A stretch of DNA of 47,000 bases from an uncultured Sphingomonas sp. (lineage in GTDB: Bacteria > Pseudomonadota > Alphaproteobacteria > Sphingomonadales > Sphingomonadaceae): positions 1-47,000 of the forward strand of contig NZ_CAMLAC010000004.1 of assembly GCF_946477935.1 (NCBI RefSeq), given 5' to 3'. The notes under the pieces are model-generated. The model had not been told where the DNA came from. It worked only from the letters and a program-made list of their open reading frames with translations, and searched no databases. Below, one piece after another: positions 17,331 to 27,106 of this stretch (positions are counted from its first letter, which is position 1; the number at the start of each line of letters is the position of its first letter). The position numbers and the translations under genes are program-made.

Positions 17331-18224
17331 ATGCACAAGCTCCTTCCAGATCGCCAGCCCCGCCAACTCGGCAACAGCGACATGTCCGTTTCCCCGCTCG
17401 CCTGGGGGATGTGGCGGATGACCGGGGAGGTGGCGGCCGCCGCCACGCTGGTCCATGCCACGCTCGACGCCGAAATCACGCTGTTCGATACCGCCGACAT
17501 CTACGGTTTCGACGCGCCCGAAGGCTTTGGGGGGGCGGAGGCGATACTGGGTGCGGTGCTGGCGGCGGACAAGGGCCTGCGCGGTCGCATCGTGCTGGCG
17601 ACCAAGGGCGGGATCACGCCGCCGGTGCCCTATGATTCAAGCGCCGACTATCTGGCCGCGGCGTGCGACGCCTCGCTGCGCCGCCTGCACACCGATGTGA
17701 TCGACCTGTACCAGATCCACCGGCGCGACTTCCTGACCCATCCGCAGGAGGTGGCCGCCGCGCTGACCCGTCTGGTCGAGGCGGGCAAGGTCCGCACCGT
17801 CGGCGTGTCGAACCACAGCCCGGCCGAACTGGGCGCGTTGCAGCGCTTCCTGAACCTGCCGATCGTGTCGACGCAGCCGGAATTCTCACCGCTGCGTGTC
17901 GCGCCCCTTTATGACGGGACGCTGGATCAGGCGATGGCGGCGAATGTCGCGGTGTTGGCCTGGTCGCCGCTGGGCGGTGGGCGGCTGACCGATGCGACGC
18001 ATCCGGCCGGCGCCTTGCTGGCGGAACAGGGGGCGGCATATGGCGTCGATGCGGTGGCCGCGGCACTAAGCTGGATCATGGTGCATCCGGCGCGGATCAT
18101 CCCGATCGTGGGATCGCAGAATGCCGACCGCATCCGCGCCGCGACCGACGCGTTCAAGGTCGAGTGGACCCGGGAACGCTGGTATGCGGTGATGCAGGCG
18201 GGCAGCGGGGAGCGCCTGCCATGA
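17331..18224 (+). CDS. aldo/keto reductase
   Basis: A 297-residue NADPH-type aldo-keto reductase barrel. RQLGNSDMSVSPLAWGMW at the N terminus is the family opening, and the catalytic tetrad is visible as Asp53, Tyr58 (FDTADIYG), Lys92 (ATKGG) and His130 (DLYQIH). SPLGGGRL and IIPIVGSQNADRI form the cofactor-binding end. ATG 17331 is used because the open frame further upstream lies in the divergent gene. The stop overlaps the LLM monooxygenase start (ATGA). In sulfo-SMO clusters an AKR (SmoB) reduces 6-oxo-glucose to glucose; this is a candidate for that step by context. Confidence 0.88.
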   Translation: MHKLLPDRQPRQLGNSDMSVSPLAWGMWRMTGEVAAAATLVHATLDAEITLFDTADIYGFDAPEGFGGAEAILGAVLAADKGLRGRIVLATKGGITPPVPYDSSADYLAAACDASLRRLHTDVIDLYQIHRRDFLTHPQEVAAALTRLVEAGKVRTVGVSNHSPAELGALQRFLNLPIVSTQPEFSPLRVAPLYDGTLDQAMAANVAVLAWSPLGGGRLTDATHPAGALLAEQGAAYGVDAVAAALSWIMVHPARIIPIVGSQNADRIRAATDAFKVEWTRERWYAVMQAGSGERLP

Positions 18225-19300
18225 ACGCCCCCGCATTGCCGCCGTGCGAGGTGAGCTGGTTTTCCGCGCTGTGCGATGACGATTACGAGTTTCTGGGCGT
18301 GCCCGACCCGAAGCTGGCGTCGAGTTTCGAGCATTGCCGCGACATCGTGCTGCAGGCGGAAAGCGGCGGGTTCGACAATGTCCTCCTCCCTTCCGGCTAT
18401 GCGCTGGGGATCGACACCACCGCCTTTGCCGCGGGCATGGCGGCACTGGTGTCGCGCATCCGCCTGTTGATGGCGGTGCGCATCGGCGAAAGCTGGCCGC
18501 CGCAACTGGCGCGCCAGATCGCCACGATCGACCGGATGCTGGGCGGGCGGCTGACCGTCAACATCATCTCCAGCGACCTGCCGGGGCAGACGCTGGACAG
18601 CGCCCCGCGATACCGCCGTACGGTGGAGGCGATGCACATATTGCGCACGCTGCTGAACGGCGAGCATCTCAGCCATGACGGCGAGTTCTGGCAACTGGAT
18701 GTCGCGCCGCCGCGCGTGACGACGGTGTCGGGCCGCTGCCCGTCCTTTTATTTTGGCGGCCTGTCGCCAGCAGCACGCGATGCCGCGGCGGAGGGCGCGG
18801 ACGTGTATCTGATGTGGCCCGACACGATGGAGGGGGTGCGCGGCATCGTCGCCGACCTGCGCACACGGGCAGCCGCGCGGGGACGCACGCTGAAATTCGG
18901 CTACCGCGTCCATGTCGTGGTGCGCGAGACGGAGGACGAGGCCCGGCGCGCCGCCGACCGCCTGCTGTCGAAGCTGGACGCCGATACCGGCGCCGCCATC
19001 CGTGCCAAATCGCTGGACAGCCAGTCGGCCGGCGTCGCGCGGCAGGCGGCCTTGCGTGAGGAAGCGGCGCGGCAGGACGGCTATGTCGAGGACAACCTGT
19101 GGACCGGGATCGGCCGGGCGCGCTCGGGCTGCGGCGCGGCAATCGTCGGCGATCCCGATCAGGTGCTCGCCAAGCTGAACGCGTACCGGGCGGAGGGGAT
19201 CGAGGCGTTCATCCTGTCCGGCTATCCGCATGCGGCGGAGGCGGACCTGTTCGCGCGCCACGTGCTGCCGCACCTCGATCACGCGCCGCTCCGGCCTTGA
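18221..19300 (+). CDS. LLM-class flavin-dependent monooxygenase (SsuD-like)
   Basis: A 359-residue bacterial-luciferase-type barrel close to FMNH2-dependent alkanesulfonate monooxygenases in order of motifs: EVSWFSALCDDDYEF at the start, RQIATIDRMLGGRLTVNIIS near 100, SFYFGGLS near 180, VYLMWPDT, FGYRVHVVVRETEDEA, then the SsuD-type end LWTGIGRARSGCGAAIVGD and ILSGYPH. It has about the length of SsuD. No flavin reductase gene is in the window. ATG 18221 overlaps the AKR stop (ATGA) and has a GGGGAG site. A sulfonate substrate is likely from the family; sulfoquinovose is inferred from the sugar-type neighbours. Confidence 0.85.
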   Translation: MNAPALPPCEVSWFSALCDDDYEFLGVPDPKLASSFEHCRDIVLQAESGGFDNVLLPSGYALGIDTTAFAAGMAALVSRIRLLMAVRIGESWPPQLARQIATIDRMLGGRLTVNIISSDLPGQTLDSAPRYRRTVEAMHILRTLLNGEHLSHDGEFWQLDVAPPRVTTVSGRCPSFYFGGLSPAARDAAAEGADVYLMWPDTMEGVRGIVADLRTRAAARGRTLKFGYRVHVVVRETEDEARRAADRLLSKLDADTGAAIRAKSLDSQSAGVARQAALREEAARQDGYVEDNLWTGIGRARSGCGAAIVGDPDQVLAKLNAYRAEGIEAFILSGYPHAAEADLFARHVLPHLDHAPLRP

Positions 19301-20550
19301 CCTCCTCCCTTTCGCGCTCGCGCGCGTGGGCGCTGTTCGCGCTGCTGTGCGCGGCGGGCATCTTCAACGCGATGGACCGGCCGATCATCGCCATCCTGAA
19401 ACCCGACATGTCGGCGGAGTTCGGGTGGAGCGATGCCGATTTCGGGCGGCTGGCCGCGGTGACGCAGTTCGCCGCCGCGCTGTCCTATCTGTTCACCGGC
19501 TGGATGATCGACCGGTTGGGCGTACGCCGGTCGATGGTGGTCGGCGTGACGGCGTGGAGCCTGGCCGCGGCGGTGCATGGCTGGGCGATGACCGGGTGGC
19601 AGGTGGTCGCCGCGCGGGTCGGGCTGGGTGCGACCGAGGCGGTGCAGACGCCGCTGACCATCAAGACGGTGGCGACGCTGTTCGGGCCGAAGCTGCGCTC
19701 GCTCGCGATCGGCGCGGGCACGCTGATCGGTGCGGCGGGCACGATCACCTTGCCCTTCTTCATCCCCGTACTGGCGGCGGCCTGGGGATGGCGCGGCGCG
19801 CTGATCTTTGCCGGGGCGGGCGGGTTCGCCGTGCTGGCGTTGTGGTGGATCGCGGCGCGCGGCGTCGTGTTCGACGACCGGGCTGAAGACCCCGAGCTGG
19901 ATTATGCCGATGGCGCGGCGCCCTATGGCCCGATCCTGCTGGAGCGGCGGACCTGGGCGATCGTCGTCGCCAAGGCTTTGTCCGATGCGACCTGGTGGCT
20001 GCTGAACTTCTGGCTTCCCGATTTCTACCGTCGCGAACTAGGGCTTTCCACCGAGCAACTGGGCCTCCCGCTGGCGATCGCGTTTCTGGGGTCGGGGCTG
20101 GGCGCGCTGCTGGCGGGCTGGGTATCCGGGCGGCTGATGGCACGCGGCTGGCCGGCTGCACGGGTGCGGGCGGCGGTGATGCTGGTCTCCGCCCTGGTGG
20201 TGGCGCCGGTGCCGGTCATCCTGCGCATCGACAGCTATTGGGCGGTCACCCTGATGATGGGTGTGGTGCTGGCCGGGCATCAGGGCTTTTCGCTCAGCAT
20301 CTTCGGCACGATCACCGACGTGGTACCGCGCGCCAAGGTCGGCCGGGTGACCGCGTTCGGGGCGTTCTGCGGCAACCTGGGCGGTGTCGCGATCGTGTGG
20401 GTGACGGGTGCGGTATTGAGCGCGGGCGGTGGCTATACGCCGTTGTTCGTGTTTGCCGGGGCTTCGTACCTGCTGGGGTTCGCCTGGCTGCGGGTGATGA
20501 TGCCGCGGGTTCTACCCTCTCTCCGTGGGAGTGGGCACGCTAAAGCCTGA
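19297..20550 (+). CDS. MFS transporter, anion:cation symporter (hexuronate-like) family
   Basis: A 417-residue inner-membrane carrier with about twelve helices. GIFNAMDRPIIAILKPDM and the loop WMIDRLGVRRSM after helix 2 are typical of the ACS/ExuT branch that imports organic anions such as hexuronates by cation symport. The start is TTG 19297, overlapping the LLM stop (TTGA); the long open frame upstream is a shadow of the LLM gene. Position suggests that it imports the substrate of the AKR/LLM pathway, and an anionic sugar such as sulfoquinovose would suit the family. Confidence 0.85.
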   Translation: MTSSLSRSRAWALFALLCAAGIFNAMDRPIIAILKPDMSAEFGWSDADFGRLAAVTQFAAALSYLFTGWMIDRLGVRRSMVVGVTAWSLAAAVHGWAMTGWQVVAARVGLGATEAVQTPLTIKTVATLFGPKLRSLAIGAGTLIGAAGTITLPFFIPVLAAAWGWRGALIFAGAGGFAVLALWWIAARGVVFDDRAEDPELDYADGAAPYGPILLERRTWAIVVAKALSDATWWLLNFWLPDFYRRELGLSTEQLGLPLAIAFLGSGLGALLAGWVSGRLMARGWPAARVRAAVMLVSALVVAPVPVILRIDSYWAVTLMMGVVLAGHQGFSLSIFGTITDVVPRAKVGRVTAFGAFCGNLGGVAIVWVTGAVLSAGGGYTPLFVFAGASYLLGFAWLRVMMPRVLPSLRGSGHAKA

Positions 20551-20638
20551 CCGTTCCGCTATGAAGTAAAGCCATATTCCCATTTCGCGAGTGGGATATA
20601 CAAACGACCCCGAAACAATGATGCCGGGGAGCCTGTTC

Positions 20639-23014
20639 ATGAACCATCTTTTCGCCCGTGCCGGCGTGGCCACCGCCGTGCTGGCCGCGGTGCTCGCCAC
20701 GCCTGCGATGGCGCAGGAAGCAGTCCCCGTGACCGAGGAGAGCGAGGCGCGGGGCGCCGACATCGTGGTGACCGCGCAGAAGCGGGAGGAGCGGTTGCAG
20801 GACGTGCCGGTCGCGGTGTCGGTGATCGGGGGCGACCTGATCGCGCGACAGGGCGGGATCAACCTGGAAAGCGCGCAATATCTGGTGCCGACGCTCAACT
20901 TCCGCAAATCTGGGACGAGCATCAACCAGTCGCTGTTCCTGCGCGGCGTGGGCACCTCCACCTTCTCGATCGCGGGCGAGCCTTCGGTGTCCACGGTGGT
21001 GGACGGCGTCGTCTATAGCCGCGCGGGCGAGGCTTTCAGCGATCTGGTCGATATCGAGCGGATCGAGGTGCTGCGCGGGCCGCAGGGCACGCTGTTCGGC
21101 AAGAATGCGTCGGCCGGTGTCATCAACATCGTCAGCCGCAAACCGGGCCGCGAACTCTCCGGCTATGCCGAGGGCGGCTTCTTCTTCGACAACGGCAACG
21201 AATACCGCGCCCGCGCCGCGATCGACGTGCCGCTGGGCGAGCGGGTGTCGAGCCGCATCACCGGCTTCTACAGCAATTACGACGGCAACCTGTTCAACGA
21301 GGCGCCGAACGTGAATGGCCGCGTCAACGGCTATGACCGCTGGGGTGTGCGCGGCATCGTGGTCGCCGATCCGACACCCGACCTGACGATCACGGTGATC
21401 GGCGATTATCGCAAGGCCAGCGACAATTGCTGCGCCGAGGTGATCGGGACGACGCCGACCAACCTGGCCGCTCAGATCCTGCCTACCCCGCAAGGCGACC
21501 GCACGCGCCGGGTACGTCAGAACCTGGTCACCGCGACGAACGAGGAAAGCTATGGCGGGTCGCTGCAGGTCGATGCGACGCTGGGCGCAAACACGCTGAC
21601 CTCGATCACCGCGTGGCGGCGCTACGACAATACCGAGATCCGCGACGGCGACTGGCTGGCGCAGCCCTATGTCAATGCCGGGCTGAACCAGTTGCACGAC
21701 TTCGGACCGCAGGTGGGGCGTACCTTCACGCAGGAGGTGCGGATCACTTCGCCGAGCGGCGGGCTGGTCGATTATGTCGGCGGTGTCTTCTATAGCTGGG
21801 CGGATACCGAGCGCACCTTCCGCCGCGACGTCACGCTGTGTGCACCGAACGCCACCGTGCTGACCGGGTGCGACGCACCGGGCGTGACCGTGACACGGCC
21901 GACGGGCACCGCCAATTTCGGGTCGACCTTCAAGAACCTTGCGGCTTTCGGGCGGTTCACGGTCAATGTCAGCGACCGGCTGCGCCTGCTCGGCGGCATC
22001 CGCTTCACCCATGACCAGTTGAACGTCTTCCATATCCGCCAGACCGCGCTCACCGGGCCGGGTATTCAGCCCAATTTCGACCAGGGCGTGTACGATCGTT
22101 ACGTCTCGCTGGTCGCGGGCGGCGTGGCGCCGACCGCTGCGCAGACGCAGGCAGTGGTCGCCTCCAACGGCATCCCGTTCACCACCAAGACGACCAACGA
22201 CAACTGGTCGGGCATGGCCGGCGCGCAGTTCGACCTGTCGCGCGACCACACCGTCTATGCCACCTGGACGCGCGGCTATAAGGGGCCGGCATACAACATC
22301 TTCTACAATCTGGCCGGCACCGGCACGAACGTGATCGAGCCGGAAACGGTCGACAGCTACGAAGCGGGGATCAAGAACACGCTGTTCGGCGGCAAGCTGG
22401 TGCTCAATCTCGCCGCTTATTATGCGCGCTACGACAATTTCCAGGCGAATAATCCGGATGTGGTCGCGGGCGTGCTGGTCACGCGCTTCACCAATGCCGG
22501 CCGCATTTCGACGCGGGGTGGCGAGCTGGACCTGATCTGGAACCCGGCGCGCGACGTGTCGGTGTCGGGGGGCCTGGCCTATACGGACGCGCATGTCGAC
22601 GCGTTCCGCCAGCCGACCGGCACGGTGACGGGCGTGATCGCGCCGGGCACGCGGCTGGCCTATGCCCCGGAATGGAAGGCGTCGCTGGCCGGCGACTGGC
22701 GCATTCGCACCGGCGGGGTGGTGGACATCGGGCTGAACGCGCAAGGGTCGTGGCAGTCCGACCAGATCAGCCAGTTCGATGCCTCGCCCGCGATCCGGCA
22801 GGCGACCACGATCGGCGATTATGCACTGGTCGACCTAGGTGTCGCGCTGATCGACGCAAGCGACCGGTTCCGGCTGGGCTTCCAGGTGAAGAACCTGTTC
22901 GACCAGAGCTTCGCGGCATCGATCACCAGCGGTGGGCCCGGCGGCAGCTATCGCTACATCATCCCGCGCGAGGCGGACCGGTATTTCGGGGTGATCGGGC
23001 GGATCGGCTTCTAG
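20639..23014 (+). CDS. TonB-dependent outer-membrane receptor
   Basis: A 791-residue receptor with a signal peptide (MNHLFARAGVATAVL to AMAQ), a TonB-box-like DIVVTAQKREERLQDVPVAV, a plug domain (IERIEVLRGPQGTLFGKNASAG) and a beta barrel ending in terminal Phe. ATG 20639 has GGGGAG 7 nt upstream, so the open frame from 20591 is not used. It starts 88 bp after the MFS gene and has its own leader. In sphingomonads such receptors take up plant-derived or sugar compounds as often as siderophores; here the neighbours suggest the outer-membrane entry point of the AKR/LLM/MFS locus. Confidence 0.92.
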   Translation: MNHLFARAGVATAVLAAVLATPAMAQEAVPVTEESEARGADIVVTAQKREERLQDVPVAVSVIGGDLIARQGGINLESAQYLVPTLNFRKSGTSINQSLFLRGVGTSTFSIAGEPSVSTVVDGVVYSRAGEAFSDLVDIERIEVLRGPQGTLFGKNASAGVINIVSRKPGRELSGYAEGGFFFDNGNEYRARAAIDVPLGERVSSRITGFYSNYDGNLFNEAPNVNGRVNGYDRWGVRGIVVADPTPDLTITVIGDYRKASDNCCAEVIGTTPTNLAAQILPTPQGDRTRRVRQNLVTATNEESYGGSLQVDATLGANTLTSITAWRRYDNTEIRDGDWLAQPYVNAGLNQLHDFGPQVGRTFTQEVRITSPSGGLVDYVGGVFYSWADTERTFRRDVTLCAPNATVLTGCDAPGVTVTRPTGTANFGSTFKNLAAFGRFTVNVSDRLRLLGGIRFTHDQLNVFHIRQTALTGPGIQPNFDQGVYDRYVSLVAGGVAPTAAQTQAVVASNGIPFTTKTTNDNWSGMAGAQFDLSRDHTVYATWTRGYKGPAYNIFYNLAGTGTNVIEPETVDSYEAGIKNTLFGGKLVLNLAAYYARYDNFQANNPDVVAGVLVTRFTNAGRISTRGGELDLIWNPARDVSVSGGLAYTDAHVDAFRQPTGTVTGVIAPGTRLAYAPEWKASLAGDWRIRTGGVVDIGLNAQGSWQSDQISQFDASPAIRQATTIGDYALVDLGVALIDASDRFRLGFQVKNLFDQSFAASITSGGPGGSYRYIIPREADRYFGVIGRIGF

Positions 23015-23109
23015 CGACAGGTCGCGCGAAAACCTCATGCACGTTGGCGCAGGCCGGCGCCCGCTGGCCTATCGCCGGTCCATGATGACCGATAACCGGA
23101 CATGGGCGC

Positions 23110-23481
23110 ATGGCTGAACCTTCCCTTCGCGATTGCCACATCCTTGTTGTCGAGGATGAATATATGCTCGCCGACGAACTCCGCATGGAGCTGGAAGATG
23201 CAGGTGCGGTCGTGCTGGGCCCGGTGGGCAGCGTCCAGGATGCGGCAGCGCTGATCCGCGCCAGCGATCCCATCCATGGCGGTATCCTCGACGTGAATCT
23301 GGACGGGGACATGGTGTTCGCCGCGGCGGATCTGCTGGCGGAACGCGGCGTGCCCTTCGTGTTCACCACCGGCTATGACCAGTCGGTCATTCCGGAGCGG
23401 TTCTGCGGCGTGGTGCAATGCGAAAAGCCGATCAACCTCAAACTCGTGACGCGGGCGATCGGGCGGGTGATCCGGCGCTGA
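23110..23481 (+). CDS. single-domain response regulator
   Basis: A 123-residue CheY-like receiver without an output domain. The acidic pocket is Glu15-Asp16-Glu17 (VVEDEYML), the phosphoacceptor Asp61 (ILDVNLDGD), the switch Thr86/87 (VFTTGYD) and Lys106 (CEKPI). It closely resembles the regulator at 28312-28674, with the same spacing of all key residues. No kinase is adjacent; the HWE hybrid kinase 5 kb away is a plausible partner by similarity of the paired regulators. The ATG is preceded by AT-containing leader but no strong ribosome site. Confidence 0.88.
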   Translation: MAEPSLRDCHILVVEDEYMLADELRMELEDAGAVVLGPVGSVQDAAALIRASDPIHGGILDVNLDGDMVFAAADLLAERGVPFVFTTGYDQSVIPERFCGVVQCEKPINLKLVTRAIGRVIRR

Positions 23482-23525
23482 GCGGGTGAAATCTGTTACC
23501 GGTCAGGAAACACAAGGCGCAGGCC

Positions 23526-24805
<1,280 letters not shown>

Positions 24806-24809
<4 letters not shown>

Positions 24810-25249
24810 CGGGCCGCAAGGCGGGCGCGGGTGACGCGTGGATCTTCGTACAGGTCGCGGATGCCGCGCCGGCGATAGACGTTCCACCAGCGTTGCCAGC
24901 GATGCTCGGCGGCGTCGTGGATCATGTGGCACCGCTGGCACAGCGCCTTTAGGTTGACGAGCGCATTGTTGCCGGGATCGTGATCCAGATGCGCGCAGGC
25001 CAGCACGACATAGGTCATGCGCACCCTCGACAGCGTGAAGCCCTTGACCGCCACCCGCTTGCCACGATCCGAGCGCCAGCACGCCGCACCTGCATCCCAC
25101 CAGCGGCCGTCACCCAGATGCGCCACCCGCTGCCGGTGCGGCCGCGCACACCGCTCGCACCGCGCACCCGCGCGGGTGAAGCGCACCGCATGCGAAAGCT
25201 GCTGCCAGTCGATCGGGTAGAGCCATCGGTTTTCAGGACGGATCGGCAT
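24806..25249 (-). CDS. HNH endonuclease-family protein
   Basis: A 147-residue protein with an HNH/zinc finger arrangement: CERC at 31-34, HLDHDPGNN near 87-95 and CQRCHMIHD near 104-112, i.e. the beta-beta-alpha metal nuclease with structural cysteine pairs. Such small proteins are common in phages and in bacterial genomes and their role is often unknown. ATG 25249 (MPIRPENRWLYP) is preferred; the frame is open to 25303. No phage genes surround it, so I do not call a prophage remnant. Confidence 0.78.
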
Positions 25250-25383
25250 GGGGATTCTATGAGTCACTTGGTTCACGGGGGGAAGCGAAATCTTTGGCCG
25301 CACGCCTGTTTCTTTTGGTGAACGGCTGCTGCGCCCGGTCGTTGTGTCCCTTCCACTCCCAAGAAACGTCAGGACGTACCACC

Positions 25384-26058
25384 ATGCCGATCAAGGCCAT
25401 CCTTTTCGACATCGACGGCACGCTGATCGATTCCAACGACCTGCATGTGCTGGCTTGGGAAGAGGCGTTTGCGGGGATAGGCGCGCGCTTCGATCGGCAG
25501 ACGATCCACGACCAGATCGGGAAGGGGACCGACATGCTGGTCCCCAGCCTGCTACCCGACCTGGACGAAGAGGGCGTAACCCGGCTGGGCGAGGCGCATG
25601 GTGCGATCTTCAAGGACCGATATCTCGATCGGGCGAAGCCGTTTGCACAGGCACCCGACCTGCTTGCCCATGCCCATGGTCTGGGCCAGTCGGTGGTGCT
25701 CGCATCCTCGGCGTCGCGGGAGGAGCTGGATCACTATCTGGGCGTGCTGGATGTGCGCGATCTCGTCGCGGAGACGACCAGCGGCGACGATGTCGCCCGG
25801 ACCAAGCCCGCCCCGGACATATTCGCCGCCGCACTGGACAAGCTGCCGCAGATGGCAGCGGACGAGGTGATCGTCGTCGGCGATACACCTTATGATGTGG
25901 AGGCGGCGGGGCGATGCGGGATCGCCGCGGTCGCGCTGCGCTCGGGCGGGTTCACGGACGACGCTCTGATGGAGGCGGGTGCGACCGCGATCTACGATGA
26001 TGTTGCGGCACTGCTGGCGGATTATGCCGCGTCGCCGCTGGGCGATATCGCCGATTGA
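25384..26058 (+). CDS. HAD superfamily hydrolase (phosphoglycolate/sugar phosphatase type)
   Basis: A 224-residue HAD-IA phosphatase with nucleophile Asp9 and acid/base Asp11 (FDIDGTLIDSND), Ser motif II (VLASSASREE), Lys motif III (TKPAPD) and acidic motif IV (VVGDTPYDVEAA). A small helical cap lies between motifs I and II, as in phosphoglycolate phosphatase and beta-phosphoglucomutase. The substrate cannot be told. ATG 25384 begins the fold; the open frame from 25294 is not used. It is followed after 84 bp by the CsbD gene with its own promoter. Confidence 0.88.
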   Translation: MPIKAILFDIDGTLIDSNDLHVLAWEEAFAGIGARFDRQTIHDQIGKGTDMLVPSLLPDLDEEGVTRLGEAHGAIFKDRYLDRAKPFAQAPDLLAHAHGLGQSVVLASSASREELDHYLGVLDVRDLVAETTSGDDVARTKPAPDIFAAALDKLPQMAADEVIVVGDTPYDVEAAGRCGIAAVALRSGGFTDDALMEAGATAIYDDVAALLADYAASPLGDIAD

Positions 26059-26080
26059 AGAAAATTTACCGCATTGCGGC

Positions 26081-26105
26081 GGGACTTCCCCGTGCCTCGA
26101 TCGTT
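26081..26105 (+). promoter_or_regulatory. EcfG-like general stress promoter for csbD-type gene
   Basis: GGGAC (26081-26085) and CGTT (26102-26105) are separated by 16 nt, one mismatch from the alphaproteobacterial sigma-EcfG consensus GGAAC-N16/17-CGTT. The distance to the CsbD start (26143) gives a leader of roughly 30 nt. CsbD proteins belong to stress regulons, so element and gene agree. Confidence 0.5.
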
Positions 26106-26142
26106 ACGCATCCCGTTCCATTCTGGTTACGGAGGCATCATC

Positions 26143-26424
26143 ATGAACACGACCACGCTGAAGGGTGAGGCGCAGGATCTGGGCGGCAACGTCAAGGAAA
26201 CCGTTGGCAAGGCGATCGGCGACAAGCAGATCGAAAACGAAGGTGTCGCGGATCAGATCATCGGCAATGCCAAGCAGGTTGCCGGCGCCGCCAAGGATGC
26301 GATCGCCAATCCCGGCCCGGTGATCGACAAGGCGACCGGTTTCGCCAAGGCGCGCCCCTACGCCACCGCCGCGCTGGTCGGCGTGATCGGTCTGGCCATC
26401 GCGAACACGCTTCGCGGCAAGTGA
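26143..26424 (+). CDS. CsbD family stress protein
   Basis: A 93-residue hydrophilic protein with a CsbD-like half (LKGEAQDLGGNVKETVGKAI, GVADQIIGNAKQVAG) and a C-terminal hydrophobic helix (PYATAALVGVIGLAIANTL). The helix suggests association with the inner membrane, unlike the shorter soluble CsbD forms. CsbD is induced by general stress and its function is not known. A strong GGAGG lies before the ATG, and an EcfG-like promoter is upstream. Confidence 0.85.
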   Translation: MNTTTLKGEAQDLGGNVKETVGKAIGDKQIENEGVADQIIGNAKQVAGAAKDAIANPGPVIDKATGFAKARPYATAALVGVIGLAIANTLRGK

Positions 26425-26433
26425 GTGACGGGT

Positions 26434-26457
26434 CCGGGCCGCCCCTGCGCGGCCCGG
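26434..26457 (+). terminator. GC-rich hairpin after the csbD-type gene
   Basis: CCGGGCCGC and GCGGCCCGG form a 9-bp perfect stem with a 6-nt loop, beginning 9 nt after the stop. No T-run follows, so it is a weak or factor-assisted terminator or an mRNA-stabilising hairpin. Confidence 0.45.
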
Positions 26458-26546
26458 GCCATGACCGCTTGTGGCCAAGCTGATCCTGTGTCGGCGATAG
26501 GGAATAACGCTATCTGCCGCCGGCTGCGCATGCTAATCGGAAATCC

Positions 26547-26957
26547 ATGAGTAAAGCGGCGCCCTTTCGTTATTCCGTGCCGGTCCAGGCGTCGGACATC
26601 GACTTCATGGGGCATGTCAACAATGCCAGCTACCTGAACTGGGTGCAGAATGCGGTGATCGATCATTGGCGGTCGCTGGCACCGGCGGATGCGGTCGCCC
26701 GCCACCTGTGGGTCGCCCTGAAGCACGAGATCACCTATCGCCGCCCAACCTATCTGGGGGACGATGTGATCGCCACGGTCCTGCTGGAAAAGGTGGAAGG
26801 CGCGCGCGCTTTCTACAACACGATCATCCGGCGTGGCGAGGATGTGCTGGCCGAGGTCCGGTCGAGCTGGTGCTGCATCGATGCCAAGACCTTCCGCCCC
26901 GCGCGGCTGGCGCGCGACGTGGTGGAACGCTTCTTCCCGACCGCTGCGGCCGACTGA
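26547..26957 (+). CDS. acyl-CoA thioesterase, hotdog fold
   Basis: A 136-residue single hotdog domain of the 4-hydroxybenzoyl-CoA/YbgC thioesterase type. DIDFMGHVNNASYLNWVQNA near residues 14-33 carries the catalytic Asp and the HV-N motif at the start of the hot-dog helix; RRPTYLGDDVIATVLLEKV follows. It hydrolyses acyl-CoA thioesters in the cytoplasm; chain preference is unknown. It appears monocistronic, with 122 bp upstream and 149 bp downstream. Confidence 0.85.
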   Translation: MSKAAPFRYSVPVQASDIDFMGHVNNASYLNWVQNAVIDHWRSLAPADAVARHLWVALKHEITYRRPTYLGDDVIATVLLEKVEGARAFYNTIIRRGEDVLAEVRSSWCCIDAKTFRPARLARDVVERFFPTAAAD

Positions 26958-27106
26958 CCGCGGCAGGCCCGCCGGGCCATGTTACGCGAACGGCTCGGAC
27001 TCTGATCGTCCTCTCGGCAATGTCATCCGGCCCGATTGCCTCTGCCGACGCGGAACCAGGCGACGCCGTGTAGCGATCCTGACCGCAGCGAAGCGGAGCA
27101 AGGTCG

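Noticed and set aside
20540..22744. A 2.2-kb open frame antisense to the TonB-dependent receptor
   Set aside because: No recognisable motif and low-complexity Arg/Asp/Ala composition; the sense strand encodes an intact receptor with signal peptide and terminal Phe.
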